A DNA stretch of 7,791 bases from assembly GCA_003228395.1 (NCBI GenBank), contig QIDJ01000025.1, positions 1-7,791 on the forward strand, written 5' to 3'. Source of the stretch: Flammeovirgaceae bacterium (lineage in GTDB: Bacteria; Bacteroidota; Bacteroidia; Cytophagales; Cyclobacteriaceae). The notes beneath the pieces were generated by a model that worked only from the letters and a program-made list of their open reading frames with translations, had not been told where the DNA came from and did not search any database. Of the stretch, positions 1-5,468 are shown piece after piece. Each line of letters begins with the position of its first letter. Position 1 is the first letter of the stretch. Made by a program: the position numbers and the translations under genes.

Positions 1-734
1 TCACCGATCAAAAACCCGTTAAACCCATGCGACTTCAGGTCAATAAGTTGCTCAGGTGCGTGCAGACCACTTTCTGAAATCAATGTTACACCTTCAGGTA
101 TCAGTTCTGCAAGAATCCGGCTGGTTTCAATATTAACCTCAAATGTTGCCAGATTTCGGTTGTTAATTCCGATGATATCGCCCAGCTCAAATAAATCATC
201 ATAAATCTCACTTTGGTCATGTACCTCAATGAGCACTTCCATACCCAGGTCATGCGCCAAACCGGTAAGTGCTTTTAAAGTATTTTTATCAAGACATGCC
301 GCAATAAGTAAAATCGCATCGGCGCCGATTGCTTTGGATTCAACCACCTGGTATTCGTCAATAATAAACTCTTTTCTGAGTATCGGGCTATTTACCTGTT
401 TCCGTGCAATGAGCAGGTCGTGATTACTGCCTCCGAAGTAGTTTTCGTCTGTAAGAACAGATAATGCGGTAGCGCCTGCCTCTATGTACCCTGCTGAAAG
501 CCTGGTAACGGAAACATCCGGATTAATATCGCCTTTTGCAGGTGATTTCCTTTTGATTTCTGCAATGATCCCTGATTTATCCTTTCGATGCAGACAGTTG
601 CATAGAGAACTCGTGTTTCTTTCAAAATATAAGCTTTGTTCAAGCGATTTTAGCGGAGTCAGCTTCTTCTTTTGTGCTGTTTCCCGCGCTTTAAATGCAA
701 TTATTTCATCCAATATGGCCCCTATTTTGCTCAT
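1..734 (-). CDS. trpC: Indole-3-glycerol-phosphate synthase, 3' end cut by window edge
   Basis: Converts carboxyphenylamino-deoxyribulose 5-phosphate to indole-3-glycerol phosphate, the fourth step of tryptophan synthesis, in the cytoplasm. The visible 244 codons cover nearly the whole TIM barrel; the family is about 255-270 residues, so only the C-terminal end is missing. Family motifs in order: AEIKRKSPAKG (58-68, with the active-site Glu59 and Lys61), LTDENYFGGS (94-103), LRKEFIID (119-126, catalytic Lys121), LIEVH (168-172, Glu170), GINNRNL (189-195), ISESGL (219-224) and FLIG at the edge. All catalytic positions I can place are intact. ATG at 734 is only 1 nt after the trpD stop, so translation is probably coupled to trpD. 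It is the fourth gene of the trp operon, and the rest of the pathway (trpF, trpB, trpA in related genomes) would be expected beyond the left edge. Confidence 0.96.
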   Translation of the reverse strand, partial: MSKIGAILDEIIAFKARETAQKKKLTPLKSLEQSLYFERNTSSLCNCLHRKDKSGIIAEIKRKSPAKGDINPDVSVTRLSAGYIEAGATALSVLTDENYFGGSNHDLLIARKQVNSPILRKEFIIDEYQVVESKAIGADAILLIAACLDKNTLKALTGLAHDLGMEVLIEVHDQSEIYDDLFELGDIIGINNRNLATFEVNIETSRILAELIPEGVTLISESGLHAPEQLIDLKSHGFNGFLIG

Positions 735-735
735 A

Positions 736-1746
736 TTATACAGGTATTTCTTCTACACTCAACTCAATTAGTTTTTTAAATGATTTCCGTGCATTTCCCG
801 ATGCAAGCGACTCCCCGGCCATTGAAATGCCCTCTTCGATGCTTATCTGTGCATCGTACGTATGAATAGCCACCCCGGCATTGGCTATGACTACATTATT
901 TTGTGCATCGGTGCCTTCGCCATTGAGTACAGTTTCAAAAATATCCGCAGCTTCTTCGATGGTATCGCCCCCGGATATGGCTGCCGGATCAATTTTACGG
1001 AATCCCAGCTCCTCGGGAGAAATAATTCGTTCACCCTGATTGTTTATTATTTTAATGTCGCTCGTTAGCGATATCTCATCGTAGCCATCGAGTGAATGTA
1101 CGATAGCATACCTTCTATCAAAATTCTGATGAAGATATCCGTACAACCTGGCAAGCTTCAAACTGAATACACCAATCAGTTGACTGGAAGGCGATGCCGG
1201 GTTTACAATGGGCCCCAGCATATTGAAAAAGGTTTTAATACCCAGTTCTTTTCGAACCGGCGCTACATTTTTCATGGCCGGATGAAACAATGGTGCATGC
1301 AGAAAGCAAATATTTGCACTTTCAAGCTGTTTTTTCAACGCTTCGGAATTATTTGTAAAGCGGTAACCGAAATGCGCAAGTATATTAGATGAACCGCAAA
1401 CGGATGACACCCCGTTGTTGCCATGTTTTGCAACCGGATATCCGGCGCCTGCCACAACAAATGAAGCCAGCGTGGATATGTTGAATGTATTTTTACCGTC
1501 ACCACCCGTACCACACAAATCAATGGGGTTCCATGCTGACAAATCAACCTTTACACACAAATCGAGCATGGCTTCCCGGAACCCGTCCAGTTCTTCAATG
1601 GTTACGGATCGCATCAGGTAGGAAGTGATAAAGGCTGCCATTTGCCCCTGATTGTATTCGCCCCCGGCAAGGTTGGTTAAAACCTGCCTGGCTTCCGCTT
1701 TGTTCAGTCGCCTGAATTGAGTTAATTTTTGTAATATTTCTTTCAT
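736..1746 (-). CDS. trpD: Anthranilate phosphoribosyltransferase
   Basis: Transfers the phosphoribosyl group of PRPP to anthranilate, the second step of tryptophan synthesis, as a cytoplasmic enzyme. The 336 residues match the usual length (about 330-345). An alpha-helical N-terminal region is followed by the PRPP-binding loop CGTGGDG (78-84), then NIST (89-92), KHGN (107-110) and the GSS segment (118-120). Arg165, in VRKELG, fits the anthranilate-binding arginine. NMLGPIVNP (175-183) follows, and DE at 223-224, within GYDEIS, fits the second metal-binding site. Nothing is missing. It is a separate gene, not fused to trpG as in enterobacteria. It starts 11 nt after the trpG stop and ends 1 nt before trpC. 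The ATG at 1746 gives the expected N-terminus, and there is no strong Shine-Dalgarno sequence, as is usual in Bacteroidota. Confidence 0.97.
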   Translation of the reverse strand: MKEILQKLTQFRRLNKAEARQVLTNLAGGEYNQGQMAAFITSYLMRSVTIEELDGFREAMLDLCVKVDLSAWNPIDLCGTGGDGKNTFNISTLASFVVAGAGYPVAKHGNNGVSSVCGSSNILAHFGYRFTNNSEALKKQLESANICFLHAPLFHPAMKNVAPVRKELGIKTFFNMLGPIVNPASPSSQLIGVFSLKLARLYGYLHQNFDRRYAIVHSLDGYDEISLTSDIKIINNQGERIISPEELGFRKIDPAAISGGDTIEEAADIFETVLNGEGTDAQNNVVIANAGVAIHTYDAQISIEEGISMAGESLASGNARKSFKKLIELSVEEIPV

Positions 1747-1757
1747 ATTAATCGTTT

Positions 1758-2330
1758 CTAATGTTTTGTCCAGTTTTCAATAATTTTCAATCCGTTTTTA
1801 GTTAATATCGATTCCGGATGAAACTGAAGGCCCTTCACATCGTGACTGACATGCGTAAGTCCCATTATGCACTTATTTTCGTCTATCGCCGTAACCTGCA
1901 ATTCACCGTTAACTGAATCGGGATCAACCGCCCATGAGTGGTAATGACATACACTAAACGAAGCAGGAAGACCCTTGAAAAGATTTTCACTACTGTCAAG
2001 TACCTGCATTGGCCCCGGTTCGCCATGACGAACCTCAGGCATATTGTATAACCTGGCTCCAAACACTTCCGCTATTCCCTGATGGCCGAGGCATATCCCC
2101 AATATACTTTTGGAATGGCAGTAATTTCGGATGAGCGCTTTTAGTATCCCCGCCGATTCCGGAAGCCCGGGCCCGGGAGAAATCAAAATTTTATCATAAC
2201 CGGAAACCTCTTCCAGGTGAATTTTATCGTTACGCATTACATTCAGTTTTTTACCAAACCCAAGTTCCTTTAACATATACACCAGGTTATAAGTAAATGA
2301 ATCGTAATTATCCAGCACCAGTATTTTCAT
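1758..2330 (-). CDS. trpG: Anthranilate synthase component II (glutamine amidotransferase)
   Basis: Glutaminase subunit that releases ammonia from glutamine and feeds it to TrpE for anthranilate formation. The 190 residues form a complete class I amidotransferase domain. The N-terminus LVLDNYDSFTYN (4-15) is typical of TrpG/PabA. The oxyanion region SPGPGLP lies at 51-57. The nucleophile elbow GICLGHQ (78-84) carries Cys80, and the rest of the triad is His171 and Glu173 in QFHPES (169-174). The HYHSWAV segment (129-135) is also characteristic. The gene starts 3 nt after the trpE stop (TGA-ATT-ATG), so the two synthase subunits are probably translationally coupled and made in similar amounts. 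TrpG and PabA proteins can be shared between tryptophan and folate synthesis, so a second role in p-aminobenzoate synthesis is possible, but the operon position makes the trp role clear. Confidence 0.97.
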   Translation of the reverse strand: MKILVLDNYDSFTYNLVYMLKELGFGKKLNVMRNDKIHLEEVSGYDKILISPGPGLPESAGILKALIRNYCHSKSILGICLGHQGIAEVFGARLYNMPEVRHGEPGPMQVLDSSENLFKGLPASFSVCHYHSWAVDPDSVNGELQVTAIDENKCIMGLTHVSHDVKGLQFHPESILTKNGLKIIENWTKH

Positions 2331-2333
2331 AAT

Positions 2334-3743
2334 TCAGATGTCTGCGGCCATTTTAATTGCACTTCGCAATGCAGCCAGTTTATTATTTACTTCTTTCAAC
2401 TCGCTTTCAATTGAAGACCGGGCTACTACGCCTGCCCCTGCCTGATACGTTAGCGTATTGTCTTTACTCAAAAATGAGCGGATCATTATGGCGTGATTGA
2501 AATCACCATTTAACCCAAGATAACCGATTGCACCGCCATAGTATCCCCGTTGTGTCGATTCAAGTACATCAATAAGCTGCATGGCCCTGAATTTCGGCGC
2601 GCCCGATAAGGTGCCGGCAGGAAATGTTTCTGCAACCATCCGCAACGATGATGTGTGCCGGTCTAACTCAGCGGTAACCTTCGATACAAGATGAATGACA
2701 TGCGAATAAAACTGCACTTCCTTGAACGTTTCCACTTCTACATGGTTGCCGTTTCTGCTCAGGTCGTTCCGGGCAAGGTCCACCAGCATGATGTGCTCCG
2801 CGTTTTCTTTCGGGTCATCTGCAAGCGCTTTCGCTTTTTTCCGGTCTTCATCATCTGATCCGGTGCGTTTAAATGTTCCGGCTATCGGGTATATGGTTGC
2901 ATGTTTATTTTTTATTATAATCTGGGCCTCGGGCGAAGAACCAAAAATTTTATAGTTGCCATAATCAAAAAAGAACAGATAGGGCGACGGGTTTATCGAT
3001 CGCAGAGCACGGTACACGTTAAATTCATCTCCTTTGAATGCCGTACGGTACCTTCTTGACAAAACAATTTGAAATACTTCCCCTTGCTGACACAGGTCTT
3101 TGCCTTTTTGAAGTATTTCCAGAAATTCATCGTCTGTGTAGTTGGAATACTCCTCATCAGAAATTTCAAACGGATAGGAAGGTATATCAAAACTTCTGAT
3201 TATATGTATGATTCTGTCAAATTGCGATGGTTTTTCCTCACCTGTTATGTTTTGCTCATACAAATGAAGCTCATTTTTAAAATGGTCAATGGCAATCACA
3301 TACCTGAAAATCTGATAATGTATATCAGGAATGTCGTATCCACCGGATTTTTCCCGGAAACGGATATCTTCAAAATATGTTACAGCTTCATACCCCATGT
3401 ATCCAAACAATCCCTGCGCAGCATATTGTCCTGGTTTTTCATGAATTTCGAACCCAGACAGAAATTCATTCAAATGATCCATCACACCTTTGGAGTTAGT
3501 TATTTCACCTGTCGTAACACTACCGTCGGGAAGTGCGCATGTAACTTTATGTTTTTTAACGGAAAACTTCGCAAGCGGATCAAAGCACAGATAAGAAACA
3601 CTGTTTTCTGATCCGTGATAATCAGAGCTTTCCAATAACAGGGTGTTTAAAAACTCATCTCGAAACCGCAGATACAGGCTTACCGGGCTTATGGTATCGG
3701 CGAGCATTTGTTTGTGTTTCGTTTGCAGGTTAAATTTTTTCAT
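2334..3743 (-). CDS. trpE: Anthranilate synthase component I
   Basis: Makes anthranilate from chorismate using ammonia supplied by TrpG; this is the committed step of tryptophan synthesis. The 469 residues match the family. The N-terminal domain has LLES at 36-39 and a serine exactly ten residues later (Ser50). This is the LLES-X10-S tryptophan-binding motif of feedback-regulated TrpE, so end-product inhibition is expected. The chorismate-binding domain shows GEVFQIVLSRRY (221-232), PIAGT (286-290), ENAEHIMLVDLARND (313-327), GTLSGAPK (377-384), GYYGGAIGY (400-408) and a C-terminal GAGVVARS segment (436-443). PIAGT rather than PIKGT, together with LLES and the trp neighbours, separates it from PabB. 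ATG at 3743 lies 20 nt after the U-run of the second leader terminator, without a Shine-Dalgarno sequence. It is the first structural gene of the operon. Confidence 0.97.
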   Translation of the reverse strand: MKKFNLQTKHKQMLADTISPVSLYLRFRDEFLNTLLLESSDYHGSENSVSYLCFDPLAKFSVKKHKVTCALPDGSVTTGEITNSKGVMDHLNEFLSGFEIHEKPGQYAAQGLFGYMGYEAVTYFEDIRFREKSGGYDIPDIHYQIFRYVIAIDHFKNELHLYEQNITGEEKPSQFDRIIHIIRSFDIPSYPFEISDEEYSNYTDDEFLEILQKGKDLCQQGEVFQIVLSRRYRTAFKGDEFNVYRALRSINPSPYLFFFDYGNYKIFGSSPEAQIIIKNKHATIYPIAGTFKRTGSDDEDRKKAKALADDPKENAEHIMLVDLARNDLSRNGNHVEVETFKEVQFYSHVIHLVSKVTAELDRHTSSLRMVAETFPAGTLSGAPKFRAMQLIDVLESTQRGYYGGAIGYLGLNGDFNHAIMIRSFLSKDNTLTYQAGAGVVARSSIESELKEVNNKLAALRSAIKMAADI

Positions 3744-3763
3744 TTTATTCGATTGTTTTTACC

Positions 3764-3799
3764 AAAAAAAGCCAGCTGCTTCAAAGTGAACAACCGGCT
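3764..3799 (-). terminator. Second trp attenuator terminator, just before trpE
   Basis: On the minus strand AGCCGGTTG (3799-3791) can pair along its full length with CAGCTGGCT (3778-3770), with two G-U wobbles. TTC/GAA can extend the stem into the loop. A run of seven T follows (3770-3764). This is an intrinsic terminator lying between the stop codon of the second leader peptide and trpE, so it would stop transcription before the operon. The wobbles make it weaker than the upstream terminator, and its 5' arm has a competing partner (see the antiterminator entry). Confidence 0.8.
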
Positions 3800-3837
3800 A
3801 CGAACGTATTTTACGCACGAGAGCTACATGATTGTTC
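3788..3837 (-). promoter_or_regulatory. Predicted antiterminator pairing of the second trp attenuator
   Basis: GAACAATC (minus strand, 3837-3830) can form eight pairs, one a G-U wobble, with GGTTGTTC (3795-3788). The second segment covers half of the 5' arm of the terminator at 3764-3799, so the two structures exclude each other. The first segment lies inside the leader peptide gene, 17-24 nt after the last Trp codon and just before its stop. A ribosome stalled at the Trp codons would leave it free, whereas one at the stop codon would cover it. The pairing was found by eye; no energy was calculated. Confidence 0.55.
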
Positions 3838-3901
3838 GCCGTCTGAATAAAGGCCACCACCAGATATTTGCTGTTGCGATCATTTTAATTCTCAAATTCA
3901 T
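3824..3901 (-). CDS. Second trp leader peptide (25 codons, Trp-Trp-Trp)
   Basis: Short reading frame with ATG at 3901 and TAG at 3826-3824. Codons 13-17 read Ile-Trp-Trp-Trp-Pro, with the three TGG codons at 3862-3854. The C-terminal part is basic (RRR at 20-22). Three Trp codons in a row in a 25-codon frame, just upstream of an intrinsic terminator and trpE, mark it as an attenuation leader: translation senses charged tRNA-Trp. A second in-frame ATG at 3883 would give a 19-residue form that aligns better with the first leader peptide, so the true start is uncertain. Its first ATG lies only 7 nt after the U-run of the upstream terminator, so it can be made only from transcripts that passed that terminator. 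The peptide itself probably has no function. Confidence 0.82.
   Translation of the reverse strand: MNLRIKMIATANIWWWPLFRRRTIM
3851..3865 (-). repeat. Copy B of 15-nt direct repeat (Ile-Trp-Trp-Trp-Pro codons)
   Basis: Minus strand ATCTGGTGGTGGCCT, identical to the copy at 3986-4000 and in the same reading phase of a leader peptide. It is the core shared by the two leaders. Flanking bases differ, so this is either the surviving part of an old tandem duplication or convergent selection for the same codons. The identity extends to the Ile and Pro codons on either side of the Trp codons. Confidence 0.9.
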
Positions 3902-3908
3902 TATCAAT

Positions 3909-3934
3909 AAAAAAGCCCCGCCAAAAGCGGGGCT
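3909..3934 (-). terminator. First trp attenuator terminator
   Basis: On the minus strand AGCCCCGC (3934-3927), a five-base loop and GCGGGGCT (3921-3914) form a perfect, GC-rich 8-bp stem. It is followed by a run of six T (3914-3909, the first being the last stem base). The opposite strand has no U-run, so it acts in the direction of trpE. It lies 39 nt after the stop codon of the first leader peptide and 7 nt before the second leader ATG. An alternative pairing of CCGGTAGCG (3962-3954) with CGCTTTTGG (3929-3921), with one mismatch and two wobbles, could compete with it. That antiterminator is much less convincing than the one in the second unit. Confidence 0.88.
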
Positions 3935-3973
3935 ACATATAATTTTTACATAACGCTACCGGTTCAGGCTTGT

Positions 3974-4027
3974 TCAGTTATTTGCAGGCCACCACCAGAT
4001 GCTATTATATATTGATCTCTTAATCAT
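3974..4027 (-). CDS. First trp leader peptide (17 codons, Trp-Trp-Trp)
   Basis: ATG at 4027 to TGA at 3976-3974 encodes MIKRSIYNSIWWWPANN. Codons 11-13 are three consecutive TGG (3997-3989), flanked by Ile and Pro exactly as in the second leader peptide. A strong intrinsic terminator follows at 3909-3934. The arrangement fits ribosome-mediated attenuation controlled by tryptophanyl-tRNA. There is no Shine-Dalgarno sequence. The ATG is only 4 nt downstream of a promoter-like TATATTTG, so the message may be leaderless. A frame this short would be doubtful alone; the Trp triplet, its repetition and the terminator make it convincing. Confidence 0.82.
   Translation of the reverse strand: MIKRSIYNSIWWWPANN
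3986..4000 (-). repeat. Copy A of 15-nt direct repeat (Ile-Trp-Trp-Trp-Pro codons)
   Basis: Identical to the copy at 3851-3865 and located 135 nt upstream of it in transcription order. 135 is a multiple of three, but the two copies lie in separate short frames, each with its own start and stop. Confidence 0.9.
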
Positions 4028-4031
4028 TTTT

Positions 4032-4063
4032 CAAATATAGGCTGAAGTTTAGCAGAATATCAA
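4032..4063 (-). promoter_or_regulatory. Predicted trp operon promoter (Bacteroidota type)
   Basis: On the minus strand TTG (4063-4061) and TATATTTG (4039-4032) are separated by 21 nt. This matches the Bacteroidota vegetative promoter, a TTG near -33 and TAnnTTTG near -7. The upstream element lies just after the THX stop codon. The predicted transcription start falls at or next to the ATG of the first leader peptide. Found by pattern only. Confidence 0.55.
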
Positions 4064-4064
4064 A

Positions 4065-4241
4065 TTATTCTTCCTTCTTTTTTTTAGCTGTTGTCTTTTT
4101 GGCTATTTTTTTAGGCAATGCTTTCAATGCTTTCTTCTTGGCTGGCACGTCTGCCGGTTTTTTTTTCTTATGCGGCCTTCGAACACCAAAAGTTCCTTTC
4201 GTTATTTTTCCACGTCTTGTTTTTCTGTCTCCTTTACCCAT
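4065..4241 (-). CDS. 30S ribosomal protein THX
   Basis: A 58-residue, extremely basic protein. It begins MGKGDRKTRRGKI and continues through GTFGVRRP (16-23), the signature of the THX family, a small peptide that sits in the head of the 30S subunit and stabilises rRNA. The Thermus version is only about 26 residues. Here the conserved part ends near residue 23 and is followed by a roughly 35-residue tail of Lys, Ala and Pro (for example KKKALKALPKK at 35-45) ending KKKKEE. The tail looks disordered and histone-H1-like, probably adding rRNA contacts. ATG at 4241 is fixed by the family N-terminus. The stop is 37 nt before the first trp leader peptide, on the same strand, with no terminator between. 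The SRP RNA gene lies divergently upstream. No clear promoter was recognised. Confidence 0.9.
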   Translation of the reverse strand: MGKGDRKTRRGKITKGTFGVRRPHKKKKPADVPAKKKALKALPKKIAKKTTAKKKKEE

Positions 4242-4398
4242 ATTTTAAAATGTTTAAATATTAAACAATGATAATGAAATATTCCAGTTTAACCCAAAGG
4301 TGTATTACAAATGAAATAATCCTTATAGCCAAAAGGGCTAAATCTTACTTTAATAAATTCATTTATATTGAACCTTTCTGTTTTAGATTTATTCGCTT

Positions 4399-4406
4399 TA
4401 ACTTTG
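4399..4406 (+). promoter_or_regulatory. Predicted -7 element of the SRP RNA promoter
   Basis: TAACTTTG fits the Bacteroidota TAnnTTTG consensus and ends 3 nt before the first paired base of the SRP RNA. A convincing TTG at the ideal distance is not seen; the nearest, at 4368-4370, is 28 nt away. The position relative to the RNA start is the main support. Confidence 0.55.
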
Positions 4407-4409
4407 CAG

Positions 4410-4508
4410 TGGCAAATCGATACGACCAGCTCCTGTCGAATCCCCCAGGTCCGGAAGGAAGCAAGGGTAGTCAGTCGTAGCGGTGCGATATCTGATTTGC
4501 CATTTTTT
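4410..4508 (+). ncRNA. ffs: Signal recognition particle RNA, small bacterial (4.5S) type
   Basis: RNA part of the signal recognition particle, which with Ffh targets nascent membrane and secreted proteins to FtsY and the translocon. The diagnostic apical domain is present: CAGGTCCGGAAGGAAGCA (4446-4463) contains the GGAA tetraloop and the asymmetric internal loop bound by Ffh. The ends close in a perfect stem, TGGCAAATC (4410-4418) with GATTTGCCA (4494-4502). Six T follow (4503-4508), so the closing stem may double as the terminator. The length of about 95-99 nt fits the small form lacking an Alu domain. Exact mature ends are inferred from the stem. Confidence 0.95.
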
Positions 4509-4577
4509 ATTTCTGTCCTTGCACATTATCCTTAGTTTTACATATCATATTAACTAATCCTGAAAACCGTAATTTCT

Positions 4578-5249
4578 ATGAAGTTTTTTATTGATACCGC
4601 AAATTTAAACGAAATCAAAGAAGCACAGGACCTGGGAATCCTGGATGGCGTTACTACCAATCCTTCGTTGATGGCAAAAGAAGGTATAACAGGAGAAGAC
4701 AATATTATGGCGCATTACAAAGCCATATGCAATATTGTTGACAACAATGTAAGTGCAGAAGTGATTGCCACAGATTACGAAGGAATGATCAGCGAAGCGA
4801 AAACGCTTTCTCAGATCGACAGAAAAATCGTTGTCAAAATACCCATGATTAAAGACGGAATAAAAGCAATCAGATATCTGGCTGATGAGGATATCCGGAC
4901 AAACTGTACGCTCGTATTTTCGGCCGGACAGGCCATCCTAGCTGCAAAAGCGGGAGCCTCGTACGTATCGCCATTTATCGGTCGAATCGATGACGTTTCA
5001 GGTGACGGGGTGCAGCTTATTGAACAAATTGTGCTCATTTTCAAAAACTACGAATTTAAAACAGAGGTATTGGCGGCTTCAATCAGGCATAATTTACATC
5101 TTATTCAGTGTGCCGAAATCGGAGCTCATGTTGCCACCTGTCCGTATAAAGTAATCATCGGATTGTTAAATCATCCGTTAACCGACAAAGGGCTTGCGCA
5201 GTTTCTTGCCGACCATAAAAAAGCACAACAAACTGCTGAATTGGCTTAA
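4578..5249 (+). CDS. tal: Transaldolase, small TalC/FSA-type
   Basis: Moves a three-carbon dihydroxyacetone unit between sugar phosphates in the non-oxidative pentose phosphate pathway, through a Schiff base. The 223 residues are typical of the compact single-barrel family. Landmarks are FIDTANL (4-10), GVTTNPSL (24-31), AEVIA (60-64), IVVKIPM (84-90, Schiff-base Lys87), NCTLVFSAGQA (109-119) and SPFIGRIDD (131-139). Two residues separate transaldolases from fructose-6-phosphate aldolases in this family. Glu61 replaces the aldolase Gln59, and Phe133 replaces Tyr131 (E. coli FsaA numbering), so transaldolase activity is the better prediction even though such proteins are often labelled aldolase. 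ATG at 4578 gives the family N-terminus. A weak TAGTTTTA at 4533-4540 could be a promoter. It is first in a cluster with the two genes that follow. Confidence 0.92.
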   Translation: MKFFIDTANLNEIKEAQDLGILDGVTTNPSLMAKEGITGEDNIMAHYKAICNIVDNNVSAEVIATDYEGMISEAKTLSQIDRKIVVKIPMIKDGIKAIRYLADEDIRTNCTLVFSAGQAILAAKAGASYVSPFIGRIDDVSGDGVQLIEQIVLIFKNYEFKTEVLAASIRHNLHLIQCAEIGAHVATCPYKVIIGLLNHPLTDKGLAQFLADHKKAQQTAELA

Positions 5250-5260
5250 TACGTGTGTTT

Positions 5261-5464
5261 ATGTATATCATTAAAGTAAAAGGAAAAGAAAAAATACCGG
5301 ATTACATTCAGTTAAGGGATGAAAAGTTTTCGCTGATCGCGTACTTTCGTGCGGACAGGCCACTGAAAAGCCTGGAGAAATATGGCCTTCAGGGAAAAGA
5401 AAGCAGATTGAAGAAGGTGATTGAAAGCCTTCCGTTCGGCAAACTTCAGGAACTAACCATCTAA
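5261..5464 (+). CDS. Small protein of unknown function between tal and ftsE
   Basis: I do not recognise this 67-residue protein. It is charged and soluble-looking, without a signal peptide or membrane segment. It starts MYIIKVKGKEKIPDYIQLRD, has a central hydrophobic and aromatic strand (FSLIAYFR) and a Lys/Glu-rich second half ending ELTI. ATG at 5261 is preferred to an in-frame GTG at 5255, which would add two residues. The gene lies 11 nt after the tal stop and 4 nt before ftsE, so all three are probably co-transcribed and the last two may be translationally coupled. Codon use and composition look like the neighbours. The tight fit supports it being a real gene. Confidence 0.75.
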   Translation: MYIIKVKGKEKIPDYIQLRDEKFSLIAYFRADRPLKSLEKYGLQGKESRLKKVIESLPFGKLQELTI

Positions 5465-5468
5465 TGCA

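Noticed and set aside
3069..3611. A 180-codon open frame on the plus strand inside trpE
   Set aside because: It is antisense to a well-conserved trpE, has no recognisable motif and reads as a shadow of trpE codons.
3708..3953. An 81-codon plus-strand frame across the trp leader
   Set aside because: It lies antisense to the leader peptides and both terminators, which explain the sequence better.
3744..4064. TRAP binding sites, a Trp T-box or a TrpR operator as the mechanism for trp control
   Set aside because: No series of GAG/UAG triplets, no T-box core sequence and no convincing operator palindrome were seen. The Trp-codon leaders account for the region.
4268..4480. A 70-codon plus-strand frame before tal
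   Set aside because: It runs into the SRP RNA core, whose sequence is fixed by RNA structure, and its product has no protein-like features.
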